A stretch of 64,000 bases of DNA from Glycomyces lechevalierae (GCF_027622945.1 NZ_JAPZVQ010000003.1:419459-483458), one strand, 5' to 3'. Positions 49,331 to 59,144 are shown, numbered from the stretch's first letter. A program made the numbers and translations. Notes: a model not told the origin generated them from the letters alone.

Positions 49331-50497
49331 CTACGGCAGCGTGAGCATCCGGTCGAGCGCTTCGCGCGCGTACCCGGCGGTCTCGGCGTCCACGGTGATG
49401 GTGTTCGGCACGCGCCCGGCCACCAGCTCCTCCAGCGCCCACACGAGGTGGGGGAGGTCGATCCGGTTCATGGTCGAGCAGTAGCAGACCGTCTTGTCCA
49501 GGAAGGAGATCTTCTTGTCCGGGAATTGGTTCGCCAAGCGCCGCACCAGGTTCAGCTCGGTGCCGATGGCCCAGCTCGAGCCGGGCTCGGCCGCTTCGAG
49601 CTGCTTGATGATGTACTCGGTCGAGCCCACGTAGTCCGCGGCCTCGACGACCTCGTGCTTGCACTCGGGGTGCACGAGGATGTTGACCTCGGGGTCGAGG
49701 CGGCGCATCTCCTCGACGCACTCGAGGGTGAAGCGCCCGTGGACCGAGCAGTGGCCCTTCCACAGGATGATCTTGGCGTTCCGCAGCTCCTCGTCCGTCA
49801 AGCCGCCGTTGGGCTTGTGCGGGTTGTAGAGCACGCAGTCGTCGAGCGAGTAGCCCATCTCGCGCACCATCGTGTTGCGCCCGAGGTGCTGGTCGGGCAG
49901 GAACAGGACCTTCTCGCCCTGCTCGTAGGCCCACCGGAGCGCCCGCTCGGCGTTCGAGGACGTGCACACGAGCCCGCCCTCGCGGCCCACGAAGCCCTTG
50001 ATCGCGGCCGTGGAGTTCATGTACGTCACCGGCACGGTGACGTCCGCGATGCCGACGCGCTTGAGGTCCTCCCAGCACTGCTCGACCTGCGAGGCCGTGG
50101 CCATGTCCGCCATGGAACACCCGGCGGCCAGGTCCGGCAGGATCACCTGCTGGTGGTCGCCGGTGAGGATGTCCGCGCTCTCGGCCATGAAGTGCACGCC
50201 GCAGAACAGGATGTACTCGGCGTCGGGCCGCGCGGCGGCCTGCTGGGCGAGCTTGAACGAGTCGCCGGTGACGTCGGCGAACTGGATCACCTCGTCGCGC
50301 TGGTAGTGGTGGCCGAGGATGAAGACGTTGCCGCCCAGGGTCTCTTTGGCGGCGCGGGCGCGTTCGACCAGGTCGGGGTCGGAGGGCGCGGGCAGTTCAC
50401 CGGGGCAGTCGACGCCGCGCTCGGAGCCGGAGTCGGTGCCGCGTCCGAGGAGCAGGAGCGCGGTCTGAGTGGAAGCAGGTTCGTTGAAGCCCGTCAT
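49331..50497 (-). CDS. nadA: Quinolinate synthase
   Basis: 388-residue [4Fe-4S] enzyme that condenses iminoaspartate with dihydroxyacetone phosphate to quinolinate for NAD synthesis. Recognisable segments are FILGHHYQRDEVIQFAD, FCGVHFMAESADIL, LVCTSSNAERAL and ILVHPECKHEVV, which include the cluster cysteines. nadB and nadC are not adjacent, unlike the usual actinobacterial operon. ATG at 50497 with TAACAT 7 bases upstream, so it may be leaderless. Confidence 0.93.
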   Translation of the reverse strand: MTGFNEPASTQTALLLLGRGTDSGSERGVDCPGELPAPSDPDLVERARAAKETLGGNVFILGHHYQRDEVIQFADVTGDSFKLAQQAAARPDAEYILFCGVHFMAESADILTGDHQQVILPDLAAGCSMADMATASQVEQCWEDLKRVGIADVTVPVTYMNSTAAIKGFVGREGGLVCTSSNAERALRWAYEQGEKVLFLPDQHLGRNTMVREMGYSLDDCVLYNPHKPNGGLTDEELRNAKIILWKGHCSVHGRFTLECVEEMRRLDPEVNILVHPECKHEVVEAADYVGSTEYIIKQLEAAEPGSSWAIGTELNLVRRLANQFPDKKISFLDKTVCYCSTMNRIDLPHLVWALEELVAGRVPNTITVDAETAGYAREALDRMLTLP

Positions 50498-50504
50498 GGC
50501 GGCA

Positions 50505-50510
50505 ATGTTA
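50505..50510 (-). promoter_or_regulatory. Candidate leaderless -10 element for nadA
   Basis: TAACAT on the minus strand ends 7 bases before the nadA ATG. No clear -35 element is seen. Confidence 0.4.
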
Positions 50511-50623
50511 GACCTTTTCGAGCACTGCTCGGACTCCCTGAATCCGCCATGCGGACACGCGGTCCACAGGCTGGGCCGTCCACCCGATCGGAAAGCGGTT
50601 ACACCCAGCTTCCGGGCATCCAC

Positions 50624-50629
50624 TACGCT
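50624..50629 (+). promoter_or_regulatory. Candidate leaderless -10 element for glycerate kinase
   Basis: TACGCT ends 6 bases before the GTG start codon. TTACAC at 50599-50604 is a possible but widely spaced -35. Confidence 0.4.
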
Positions 50630-50635
50630 CGTGGT

Positions 50636-51739
50636 GTGCGCATCCTCATAGCTCCCGACAAGTTCGCCGGCACCATGAGCGCCGCCGAAGCCGCCGACGC
50701 CGTCGCCGCGGGCTGGCACCGCGCCAGGCCCGACGACACCGCGGTCACGCTGCCGCTCGCCGACGGCGGCCCCGGCTTCGTCGACGTCCTCGCCCACGCC
50801 CTCCCCGGCGCGGCCCGCCGCACCGTCGCGACCTGCGACCCCCTCGGCCGCCCCGTCGAAGCCGACTACCTGCGCGACGGCGAGACCGCCTACATCGAGT
50901 CCGCCGCCGCCTGCGGCCTCCACCTCCTCGCCCCGGGCGAACGCGACCCGCGCCGCACCACCAGCTACGGCCTCGGCCTCATCGTCGCGGACGCCGTCGA
51001 GACCGGCGCCCGCCGCATCGTCGTCGGCCTCGGCGGCTCCGCCACCAACGACGCAGGCGCCGGGATGCTCACCGCCCTCGGCCTCACCCTCCTCGACTCC
51101 ACCGGCGCGGCCCTGCCGTACGGCGGCGGCGTCCTCTCCGCCGCCACGGACATCGAAGGCCACGCCCGCACCCGCGGCGTCGAGTTCATCGCCGCCACCG
51201 ACGTCGACTCCCCGCTCCTCGGCCCGCACGGCGCGACCTACATGTTCGGCCCGCAGAAGGGCGCCCACGGCAGTGCGCTGCCCTTCCTCGAGATGTCCCT
51301 CTCCGCCTTCGCCGAACTCGCCGAACGGAAACTCGGCCCCGTCGGCGCCTCCGAACTGCCCGGCGCCGGCGCCGCCGGCGGCCTCGGCTTCGCCTTCTTC
51401 CTCCTCGGCGGCCACCGCGAATCCGGCGCCCGCCTCACCTGCGACGCCGTCGGACTCGACGCCAAGATCGCCGAAGCCGACCTCGTCATCACCGGTGAAG
51501 GCTCCTTCGACGCGCAGAGCCTGCGCGGCAAGCTCGCCGCCGAGGTCGCCTCCGGCGCGAGCGCCCACGGCACGCCCTGCCTCGTCCTGGCCGGCCGCTC
51601 CGACCTCGAGTCCCACCCCGACCTCGCCGGCGTCCACTCCGTCACCGAACTCCTCGGCAGCCCCGAGGCCGCCATGCGCGAACCCGTCCAAGGCCTCACG
51701 TCACTGGCCGAGAAGGTGGCGACGGCATGGCAGGAGTAG
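50636..51739 (+). CDS. glxK: Glycerate kinase
   Basis: 367-residue GlxK-family kinase that phosphorylates glycerate. The N-terminal LIAPDKFAGTMSAAEAA, the LADGGPGFVDVL segment, the Gly-rich VVGLGGSATNDAGAGMLTALG and the C-terminal TGEGSFDAQSLRGK are all present. The length is normal. It starts with GTG at 50636 without a ribosome binding site. Divergent from nadA and apparently a single gene. Confidence 0.92.
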   Translation: MRILIAPDKFAGTMSAAEAADAVAAGWHRARPDDTAVTLPLADGGPGFVDVLAHALPGAARRTVATCDPLGRPVEADYLRDGETAYIESAAACGLHLLAPGERDPRRTTSYGLGLIVADAVETGARRIVVGLGGSATNDAGAGMLTALGLTLLDSTGAALPYGGGVLSAATDIEGHARTRGVEFIAATDVDSPLLGPHGATYMFGPQKGAHGSALPFLEMSLSAFAELAERKLGPVGASELPGAGAAGGLGFAFFLLGGHRESGARLTCDAVGLDAKIAEADLVITGEGSFDAQSLRGKLAAEVASGASAHGTPCLVLAGRSDLESHPDLAGVHSVTELLGSPEAAMREPVQGLTSLAEKVATAWQE

Positions 51740-51887
51740 GTACGGTCGAGGACTGCACATCCAAACACGTCACACTCACGGGTGTGTGACCTCCGGAATA
51801 ACGACAGTGCCAGCACCGTTGGGTACTGTTGACCTGTCGAAGAGACCCGATCGACTTGGATCTCGCACACACACGAGGGAGTTGCCA

Positions 51888-52259
51888 GTGAGCACCGCTC
51901 AGCAGGCCGAAGACGTCAAGGACAACGCCGCCAAGGTCGGCGTCGTGCTCACCGAAGCGGCCGCTACCAAGGTCAAAGCCCTGATCGAGCAGGAGGGCGA
52001 GGAAGGCCTGCGACTGCGCGTCGAGGTCAGCCCCGGCGGCTGCTCGGGCCTGCGCTACGGCCTCTACTTCGACACCGACGTACGCGACGGCGACACCGTC
52101 CAGGACTACGAGGGCTTCGGCGTCGTGGTCGACAAGATGAGCGTCCCCTACCTCATCGGCGCGAGCATCGACTTCGCCGACCGCATCGACGCCCAGGGCT
52201 TCACCATCGACAACCCGAACGCCCAGGGCTCCTGCGCCTGCGGCGACTCCTTCCACTAA
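51888..52259 (+). CDS. erpA: Iron-sulfur cluster insertion protein (ErpA/IscA type)
   Basis: 123-residue A-type carrier delivering Fe-S clusters to apo-proteins. The three cluster cysteines are in SPGGCSGLRYGLYFD and GSCACGDSFH. GTG start with GAGGGA 7 bases upstream. It ends at a perfect hairpin. The PfkB-type kinase gene follows, a common actinobacterial neighbourhood. Confidence 0.92.
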   Translation: MSTAQQAEDVKDNAAKVGVVLTEAAATKVKALIEQEGEEGLRLRVEVSPGGCSGLRYGLYFDTDVRDGDTVQDYEGFGVVVDKMSVPYLIGASIDFADRIDAQGFTIDNPNAQGSCACGDSFH

Positions 52260-52299
52260 GAGGGATCAATCGGGATTCTTTGCCTCTGAGAGGCGCAGC

Positions 52300-52329
52300 A
52301 GCCCGGTCGATCTCCGGATCGACCGGGCT
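52300..52329 (+). terminator. Hairpin terminator after erpA
   Basis: Perfect 13-base stem AGCCCGGTCGATC (52300-52312) with 52317-52329, TCCG loop, no T run. Confidence 0.75.
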
Positions 52330-52433
52330 GAGCCATGCGTTAGGCTGTCTGCTCCCACCACGGGCCCACCGCCCGATCACCGAGCGCTTCGCGCGCTTCC
52401 ATTCACGTCCCCGACTGAACGAGGACATTCGCA

Positions 52434-53138
52434 GTGGCACTTGTAGTGCAAGGCATGAAGACCGCCGTCACCGGCTCGACCGCGGAGACCGTCGGCCACG
52501 GCATGAGCCGGCTCGGCCAGGCCCCGGTCGTCGTCGACGGCGAGGAACTCGACCTCATCGAGGTCATGGAGCGCGGCGGCACGCTCCGCCTCGTCCACAT
52601 CGGACCCGGCGACGCCAAGGCCATGCACGCCTACGCCGACCAGTGCCGCGACCTCGGCCTCGAGTTCAGCGCCGACCCGGGCGATCTCGAAGGCGACGAG
52701 GCCGTCGAGTTCCTGACCGGCGCGAAATTCCTTGTGACCAGCGAGGAGCGCTATCAGTTCCTCCAGGCCACCACGGGCCTGAGCGACGACGAGATCCTCG
52801 AGCGCGTCCGCGTCCGCGTGACCACTCTGGACCAGGACGGCGTCGAGATCGCCGGCCACGACATGGAACGCATCCGCGTGCCCTTCCCGCGCACCCGCGA
52901 GATCATCGACCCCGCCGGCGCGGGCGACGCCTTCGCCGCCGGCCTCCTGGCCGGACTCGGCTGGGGGATGGGCCTGCGCCGCTCCGCCGAGGTCGGCTCG
53001 CAGATGACCGCGCTGGCCCTCGAATCCGTGGGGCCGCAAGGATATGCGGTCAATCCGGTCGAGTTCGTGCACCGGCTCGAGCAGTCCTACGGCCCGGCCG
53101 CCGCGGCCGAGGCCTCCGCGTATCTGTTGCCCGAGTAG
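52434..53138 (+). CDS. Shortened PfkB-family sugar/nucleoside kinase
   Basis: 234 residues, versus about 320 for neighbouring actinobacterial homologues. The C-terminal half is intact, including catalytic signature DPAGAGDAFAAGLLAGLGWG and ALALESVGPQGYAVNPVEF. The N-terminal half is compressed: after KTAVTGS it jumps to GMSRLGQAPVVV and then to VHIGPGDAKAMHAYADQC, so the substrate-binding lid and the first PfkB signature are missing. The frame remains open and the codon pattern is normal, so it may be a diverged, possibly inactive protein rather than a fresh pseudogene. GTG start with GAGGA upstream. Confidence 0.7.
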   Translation: MALVVQGMKTAVTGSTAETVGHGMSRLGQAPVVVDGEELDLIEVMERGGTLRLVHIGPGDAKAMHAYADQCRDLGLEFSADPGDLEGDEAVEFLTGAKFLVTSEERYQFLQATTGLSDDEILERVRVRVTTLDQDGVEIAGHDMERIRVPFPRTREIIDPAGAGDAFAAGLLAGLGWGMGLRRSAEVGSQMTALALESVGPQGYAVNPVEFVHRLEQSYGPAAAAEASAYLLPE

Positions 53139-53354
53139 CGGAACCGCCGAATCCCAAGCGTCTCAAAGGCACCGGTCGTTAACCTGCGTCTCATCAATTG
53201 GGATTACAAAGGCAATACGGACGAAATGATTGCAGCGCAAGGTCTCTGACAACCGTCTGCGCGGTAACGATTTCACAACGCACCCTATCTTTTGCGGGTG
53301 CAGTGCGCCATGGTGTGAGTTATCCCACGACCCACTCACGCTCTGGAGACCCTC

Positions 53355-55022
53355 GTGAAACGAATGCGAATGACGGTGGCCGCGCTCGCCGCCGCCAGTA
53401 TGACGGTGGCGACCGCCGCCTGCGCCGGTGACGAAAGCGATGTCGGCGGCGAAGGCGGCGGCGACGCCATCGTCAACATGCAGATCGGCGACGTGCGCAG
53501 TCTCGTGCCGGGCGGTTCGGGCGAGTCCGAGGGCTTCCGGATCATCAAGAACGTCTACGACGGCCTGGTCTACTACAACCGCGAGACCGGCGAACCGGAG
53601 AACCTCGCGGCCGAGGAGATCTCCTCGGCGGACAACCAGACCTGGACCATCAAGATCAAAGAGGGGCTGACGTTCCAGAACGGCGAGCCGGTGAACGCCG
53701 ACGCGTTCATCCGCTCCTGGGACCGCAGCGCCTACGCCCCGAACGTGCTGCCGCTCAACTACTTCTTCGCGACCATCGAGGGCTACGACGCGATGAACCC
53801 CGAGCCGAAGCCCGAGGACACCTGGGCCGACCCGGAGGTCCCCGAGTACGACCCGGTCGAGACCACCCACCTCTCGGGCCTCACCGCCGTCGACGACCTC
53901 ACCATCGAGGTCAAGCTCTCCGCGCCGTTCCTCGGCTTCCCGACGATGCTCGGCTACGAGGCCTTCTACCCGATCGCCCAGGCCTGCCTGGACGACCTCG
54001 ACGCCTGCGAGAAGAAGCCGATCGGTAACGGCCCCTTCATGTTCGAAGAGGAGTACGACATCGAGTCCGGCGGCAGCGTGGTCCGCTGGGAGGACTACAA
54101 GGGCAGCATGCCGGCGCAGATCGACGGCGTCAACTGGAAGGTCTACCTGGCCGGCGACGACTGCTGGGCCGACTTCCTCACCGGCGACATCGACGTCTGC
54201 CGCCCGACGGCGGCCGACTACGAGAGCGCGATGAACGACGAGGACCTCACCACCCGCCTCATCCAGCAGGAGGACCCGAGCATCCTGATGCTCTCGTTCC
54301 CGCTGTACGACCCGAAGTACCAGGACGTCAACCTGCGCCGCGCCATCTCGATGGCGATCGACCGCGAGGGCGTGCTCAACGTGGTCGGCCCCGAGCGCTT
54401 CTACCCGCTCGACACCTTCGTCCCCGGGTCGATCCTCGGCGGCGGCCAGGGCACCTGCGGCGAGTACTGCACGTACGACCCTGAGGGTGCGAAGGACCTG
54501 CTGGCGCAGGCCGGCGGCTGGCCTGAGGGCGAGAAGCTGCGGATCTGGGTGAACGACGCCAACGACAACGTCGACATCTTCCGCGCCATCGGCGACTCGA
54601 TCGCGCAGTCGCTCGGCATCGAGTACGAGCTCGTCCCCATGGAGTGGACGGACTACCTGCCCGCCCGCGAGAACCACCAGCTCGACGGCCCGTTCCGCAA
54701 CGGCTGGAGCCCCGACTACAACCTGAACGAGAACTACCTCGAGCCGATCTACGGCGGCGGCGCCGCCACGAACGACATGGGTTACGAGAACGCCGAATAC
54801 GACGCCAAGATCGCCGCGGCCGGCGCCGCGTCGACCCTCGACGAGGCCGTCGCGCTCTACCAGGAGGCCGAGGCGATCCTCGCCGCGGACATGCCGAGCG
54901 CCCCGGTCTTCGGTGAGAAGTTCAACTACTTCTACACCGACCGCCTCGAGAACGTCTACGTCCACCCGATCTACTCGGGCCCGGGCGGCGACTGCGAGCT
55001 GCGCGAAGTCACGGTCAAGTAA
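53355..55022 (+). CDS. Oligopeptide ABC transporter substrate-binding lipoprotein
   Basis: 555 residues. A lipoprotein signal peptide (MKRMRMTVAALAAASMTVATAACAG) has its lipobox Cys at position 23. A family 5 extracellular solute-binding domain follows, with VYDGLVYYNRETGEPENLAAE, KEGLTFQNGEPVNADAFIRSW, NLRRAISMAIDREGV and SPDYNLNENYLEPIY. It captures peptides outside the membrane for the permease encoded next. GTG start with GGAGA upstream. A hairpin separates it from the permease genes, which usually lets the binding protein be made in excess. Confidence 0.93.
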   Translation: MKRMRMTVAALAAASMTVATAACAGDESDVGGEGGGDAIVNMQIGDVRSLVPGGSGESEGFRIIKNVYDGLVYYNRETGEPENLAAEEISSADNQTWTIKIKEGLTFQNGEPVNADAFIRSWDRSAYAPNVLPLNYFFATIEGYDAMNPEPKPEDTWADPEVPEYDPVETTHLSGLTAVDDLTIEVKLSAPFLGFPTMLGYEAFYPIAQACLDDLDACEKKPIGNGPFMFEEEYDIESGGSVVRWEDYKGSMPAQIDGVNWKVYLAGDDCWADFLTGDIDVCRPTAADYESAMNDEDLTTRLIQQEDPSILMLSFPLYDPKYQDVNLRRAISMAIDREGVLNVVGPERFYPLDTFVPGSILGGGQGTCGEYCTYDPEGAKDLLAQAGGWPEGEKLRIWVNDANDNVDIFRAIGDSIAQSLGIEYELVPMEWTDYLPARENHQLDGPFRNGWSPDYNLNENYLEPIYGGGAATNDMGYENAEYDAKIAAAGAASTLDEAVALYQEAEAILAADMPSAPVFGEKFNYFYTDRLENVYVHPIYSGPGGDCELREVTVK

Positions 55023-55038
55023 ACAGCGACAAGCGAAT

Positions 55039-55066
55039 GCGGGCGGGCCGGAGACGGCCCGCCCGC
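55039..55066 (+). terminator. Intra-operon hairpin after the binding-protein gene
   Basis: Perfect 12-base stem GCGGGCGGGCCG (55039-55050) with 55055-55066 and a GAGA tetraloop. It probably acts as a partial terminator or mRNA 3' stabiliser between the binding protein and the permease genes. Confidence 0.65.
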
Positions 55067-55086
55067 GTCCTCAGAACGGATAACCC

Positions 55087-56097
55087 ATGGGACGCTATGT
55101 CATCCGCCGTCTCCTCCAAGCGCTGCTCACCCTCGGGATCGTGCTCTTCCTGCTGCACTACCTGATGGCGCTCTCGGTCCAGATCCGCGGCAACCCCGCG
55201 ACGCTGTTCTTCGGCGGCGAACGCACCCCCGACGCGGCGATGCTCGCGCAGGTCGAACGCCTCTACGGCCTCGACAACAAGTGCTACGAACGGGTCGGCG
55301 ACCCCTGCCTCACGCCGTTCGTCGACCGGCTCCAGCAGTACGTCACCGGCGACCTCGGCACCACCCTCAACGGCAACCGGGACGTCGCCCAGCTCCTCGG
55401 GATCTACATCCCGAACACGCTGCGGCTCTTCATCTTCGCGACCATCACGCTCGTCGCGGTCTCGATGGTGCTCGGCACCTGGGCCGCCCGCCACCGCGGC
55501 AGCTTCATCGACCACACCGTGCGGGGCACGACCATCCTGGCCGACTCCGTGCCGGTGTTCCTCATCCTGCTGTCCTACGTGTACATCGTCGCGGTCCCGC
55601 TCACCCGCTGGGCCCGGGGCATCTGGGGCACCGAGTCCTTCATGGGCCAGGTGTTCAGACCCAACTACAACCCCGACTACCCGTGGACGACGATCATCAT
55701 CCCCGGCATCATCGTCGGGACCGTCGGCCTCGCCACGATGACCCGGCTCATCCGCGCCGCCCAGCTCGAGAACCTCGGCTCGGACTTCGTGCGCACCGCC
55801 AAGGCCAAGGGCCTCAAGCCGCTCCGCATCACGGTCGTGCACGTGATCCGCAACTCGATGATCCCGATCATCACCGGCGTCGGCTTCCTCTTCGCCTTCA
55901 TGCTCTCCGGGGCCGTCCTCACCGAAGGCGTCATGGGCATCCCAGGAATGGGCCGCATGATCTTCGAGGCCGTCCAGCGCCAGGAGGCCAACCTGGTGAT
56001 CGTCGGCCTCTCCGTCTCGGCCGTCGTGGTGGTCTTCGTGAGCGTGATCGTCGACCTCCTCTACGCCGCGTTCGACCCGAGGATTCGCTATGAGTGA
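55087..56097 (+). CDS. Oligopeptide ABC transporter permease (DppB/OppB type)
   Basis: 336 residues with six predicted membrane segments. The first follows the typical MGRYVIRRLLQALLTLGIVLFLLHYL start, and the ATPase-coupling EAA region is near DFVRTAKAKGLKPLRITVVHVIRNSMIPII. Overlaps the next permease gene by 8 bases. Confidence 0.93.
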   Translation: MGRYVIRRLLQALLTLGIVLFLLHYLMALSVQIRGNPATLFFGGERTPDAAMLAQVERLYGLDNKCYERVGDPCLTPFVDRLQQYVTGDLGTTLNGNRDVAQLLGIYIPNTLRLFIFATITLVAVSMVLGTWAARHRGSFIDHTVRGTTILADSVPVFLILLSYVYIVAVPLTRWARGIWGTESFMGQVFRPNYNPDYPWTTIIIPGIIVGTVGLATMTRLIRAAQLENLGSDFVRTAKAKGLKPLRITVVHVIRNSMIPIITGVGFLFAFMLSGAVLTEGVMGIPGMGRMIFEAVQRQEANLVIVGLSVSAVVVVFVSVIVDLLYAAFDPRIRYE

Positions 56098-57010
56098 GCT
56101 GACCGCCCCCACCCCGACCGCCGAACGCCAGGCGACCCTGTGGTCGGATGCCTTCCACGCCATGCGGAAGCGCCCGGACGTCATCATCGCCACGGTGGTG
56201 CTCCTGTTCGTGTTCGCCATGGCGGCCTTCCCGGGCCTGTTCACGGACAAGAACCCGACCACCTGCATCGGCCGCGACGCCAAGCAGCGGCCCGACACCT
56301 GGTTCACCGGCGAACATCCACTGGGGACCGACGCGTTCGGCTGCGACTTCGCCGCCACCCTCGTCCACGGCACCCGGCCCACGATCACCCTGGCGCTCAG
56401 CGTGATCATCGCCTCGGCGCTCATCGGACTCGTGCTGGGCATCTACGCCGGGTACTACGGCGGCTGGATCGACGGGATCATCTCCCGCGGGCTCGACGTC
56501 TTCATCGTCATCCCGATGCTCATGGGCGCCATGCTCATCCTCAGCCTCTTCCGCGGCCGCGTCTCGTCGGACAACCTCTTCGAGACCATCGCCGCTCCCG
56601 CCCTGGCGCTGACGTTGTTCGGGTGGATGGAGTTCTGCCGATACACCAGAGCGGCCACATTGGAGTCCAAGAACCTGGACTACGTCGTCGCGGCCCGATG
56701 CCTCGGCGCGAGCGACCGGCGCATCATGTTCAAGCACATCCTGCCGAACGCGATCGTGCCCGTCACGGCCATCGTGCCCACCACCATCGGCGGCATCATC
56801 GTCACCGAGGCGGCCCTCGCCGTCCTCGGCATCGGCGTGCAGCCGCCCGCCACGAGCTGGGGCGTGCTCCTCTCCAAGGGCACCGAATGGGCCGGAGGCG
56901 GCTACGTCTACCTCTTCGCCTGGCCCCTCGCCCTGCTCATCCTGACCGTGTTCGCGTTCGCGACCTTCGGCGACGCCCTGCGCGACGCCCTCGACCCGAA
57001 GCTGAGGTGA
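56090..57010 (+). CDS. Oligopeptide ABC transporter permease (DppC/OppC type)
   Basis: 306 residues with a cytoplasmic lead, the HPLGTDAFGCDFAATLVHG motif typical of OppC proteins, and a coupling loop at LDYVVAARCLGASDRRIMFKHILPNAIVP. It forms the channel with the preceding permease. Confidence 0.93.
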   Translation: MSELTAPTPTAERQATLWSDAFHAMRKRPDVIIATVVLLFVFAMAAFPGLFTDKNPTTCIGRDAKQRPDTWFTGEHPLGTDAFGCDFAATLVHGTRPTITLALSVIIASALIGLVLGIYAGYYGGWIDGIISRGLDVFIVIPMLMGAMLILSLFRGRVSSDNLFETIAAPALALTLFGWMEFCRYTRAATLESKNLDYVVAARCLGASDRRIMFKHILPNAIVPVTAIVPTTIGGIIVTEAALAVLGIGVQPPATSWGVLLSKGTEWAGGGYVYLFAWPLALLILTVFAFATFGDALRDALDPKLR

Positions 57011-57015
57011 GACCG

Positions 57016-58056
57016 ATGGCAGAGACCGTCATGCGCGTCATCGGCGACACCCTGAGCGGCGCCGACCTGAACGCCCCCCTGCTCGAAGTGGACGACCTGC
57101 GCGTCGAGTTCCAAGTGCGCGGCAAGCGGATCCCCGCCGTGCGCGGCGCGAGCTTCACCCTCGAGCAGGGCCGCACGCTCGCCGTCGTCGGCGAGTCCGG
57201 CTCGGGCAAGTCCGTGACCTCCCAGGCGATCATGGGCATCCTCGACACGCCGCCTGCGCACATCACCGGCGGCCGCGTCATGCTCCACGGCGTCGACCTC
57301 CTGAAGCAGGACGAGGACACGCGGAGGACGGTGCGCGGCAACCACATCGCCATCGTCTTCCAGGACGCGCTGTCCGCGCTCAACCCGCTGTGGTCGGTCG
57401 GCTTCCAGATCGGCGAGCTCTACCGCGTCCACCGCGGCCTGAGCCGCGCCGACGCCAAGAAGCGCGCGATCGAGATGCTCGACCTCGTGGGCATCCCGGA
57501 CGCGAAGAACCGCGTCGGCCACTACCCGCACCAGTTCTCCGGCGGCATGCGCCAGCGCGTCATGATCGCGATGGCGCTCGCGCTCGACCCGGAGATCCTG
57601 ATCGCGGACGAGCCGACCACGGCCCTCGACGTCACGGTCCAGGCCCAGATCATGAGGCTGCTCAAGCGGATCCAGGCCGAGCGGCACATGGGCCTGATCC
57701 TCATCACCCACGACCTCGGCGTGGTCGCGGACGTCGCGGACGACGTGGCGGTCATGTACGCGGGCGAGGTGGTCGAGCGCGCCGGCATCCGCGACGCGTT
57801 CAAGCGCCCGGCCCACCCGTACACGAAGTCCCTGCTGCGCGCGATCCCGCGCGTCGACACGGTCGGGCAGCAGCTCGAGGTCATCCGCGGCCTCCCGCCG
57901 AACCCCGCGAGCCTGCCGTCCGGCTGCCCGTTCCATCCGCGCTGCTTCGCGGCCGAGGACAAGTGCGCCACGGAGGTCCCGCCGTGGCTCGAACCGTCCG
58001 AGACGCACGGCAGCCGCTGCCACTTCGCCGAGGAGGTCTACGCCGATGAACGCTGA
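57016..58056 (+). CDS. Oligopeptide ABC transporter ATPase (DppD/OppD type)
   Basis: 346 residues. Walker [10 protein letters not shown]-loop [11 protein letters not shown], signature FSGGMRQR and Walker [13 protein letters not shown] are complete. The C-terminal oligopeptide domain carries [19 protein letters not shown] at 57016 with GAGGTGAG upstream; overlaps the next ATPase gene by 11 bases. Confidence 0.94.
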   Translation: MAETVMRVIGDTLSGADLNAPLLEVDDLRVEFQVRGKRIPAVRGASFTLEQGRTLAVVGESGSGKSVTSQAIMGILDTPPAHITGGRVMLHGVDLLKQDEDTRRTVRGNHIAIVFQDALSALNPLWSVGFQIGELYRVHRGLSRADAKKRAIEMLDLVGIPDAKNRVGHYPHQFSGGMRQRVMIAMALALDPEILIADEPTTALDVTVQAQIMRLLKRIQAERHMGLILITHDLGVVADVADDVAVMYAGEVVERAGIRDAFKRPAHPYTKSLLRAIPRVDTVGQQLEVIRGLPPNPASLPSGCPFHPRCFAAEDKCATEVPPWLEPSETHGSRCHFAEEVYADER

Positions 58057-59134
58057 ACTCGGCCAAGCGAATCCCACCACCGAGCCGGTCCTCGAAGCGA
58101 CGGACCTGGTGAAGCACTTCCCGATCCAGCGGGGCATCGTCGTCAAGCGCACCGTCGGCAAGGTGCAGGCGGTCGACGGCGTCGACCTGAAGCTCCACCC
58201 GGGCAAGACCCTCGGGGTCGTGGGGGAGTCGGGCTGCGGCAAGTCCACCCTCGCCAAGCTCCTGGTCGGCCTGGAGGCCCCGACCTCCGGTTCGATCAAA
58301 CTGCAGGGCAAGGAGATCGGCAACCTCTCGGCCCGCAAGATCAGGCCGTTCCGCAAGGACATCCAGCTCGTCTTCCAGGACCCGTACACTTCGCTGAACC
58401 CGCGCCTCACCGTCGGCGACATCGTGGGAGAGCCCTTCGAGATCCACCCTGAGGTGGTTCCGAAGGGGAAGCGCGCCAACGAGGTCAAGGACCTGCTCGA
58501 CATGGTCGGCCTCAGCCCCGACCACGTCAACCGCTACCCGCACCAGTTCTCCGGCGGCCAGCGCCAGCGCATCGGCATCGCCCGCGCCCTCGCGCTGCGT
58601 CCGCAGGTGCTCGTGTGCGACGAACCGGTGAGCGCCCTGGACGTCTCGATTCAGGGCCAGGTGATCAACCTTCTGGAGCGCCTGCAGGACGAGCTCGGTC
58701 TGGCGTACGTGTTCATCGCGCACGACCTCTCGGTGGTGCGCCACATCGCCGACGAGGTCGCGGTGATGTACCTCGGCAAGGTCGTCGAGCGCGGCACCGC
58801 CCGCGAGATCTACGACCACCCGCGCCACCCGTACACGCAGGCCCTGCTCTCGGCGGTCCCCGTTCCGGACCCGGATCTGCGGGGGCAGCGCGACGAGATC
58901 ATCCTGCAGGGCGACGTCCCGTCCCCGATCAACCCGCCTTCGGGCTGCCGCTTCCGCACCCGCTGCTGGAAGGCGACGGACCGCTGCGCCGAGGAGGTGC
59001 CGTCACTGGACGCGGGGGACGAGGGCACGCGCCCTCCCGTCACCCACCACCACCCGAACCGGAGTGAACACAGTACTCATAAGGCGGCCTGCTTCTACGC
59101 CGAGGCGCGGGACGTCACGCACGCGGTGAAGTAG
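58046..59134 (+). CDS. Oligopeptide ABC transporter ATPase (DppF/OppF type)
   Basis: 362 residues. Walker A GESGCGKS, VFQDPYTSLNPRLTVG, signature FSGGQRQR and Walker B VLVCDEPVSALD are complete. The C-terminal cysteines of the oligopeptide domain (SGCRFRTRCWKATDRC and AACFYAEA) are present. Last gene of the importer operon, ending at a strong hairpin. Confidence 0.94.
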   Translation: MNAELGQANPTTEPVLEATDLVKHFPIQRGIVVKRTVGKVQAVDGVDLKLHPGKTLGVVGESGCGKSTLAKLLVGLEAPTSGSIKLQGKEIGNLSARKIRPFRKDIQLVFQDPYTSLNPRLTVGDIVGEPFEIHPEVVPKGKRANEVKDLLDMVGLSPDHVNRYPHQFSGGQRQRIGIARALALRPQVLVCDEPVSALDVSIQGQVINLLERLQDELGLAYVFIAHDLSVVRHIADEVAVMYLGKVVERGTAREIYDHPRHPYTQALLSAVPVPDPDLRGQRDEIILQGDVPSPINPPSGCRFRTRCWKATDRCAEEVPSLDAGDEGTRPPVTHHHPNRSEHSTHKAACFYAEARDVTHAVK

Positions 59135-59144
59135 CTTTCCCGAC

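Noticed and set aside
49448-50632. N-terminal extension of the glycerate kinase frame across nadA
   Set aside because: The extension is antisense to nadA and lacks similarity; the family start MRILIAPDKFAGT is at 50636.
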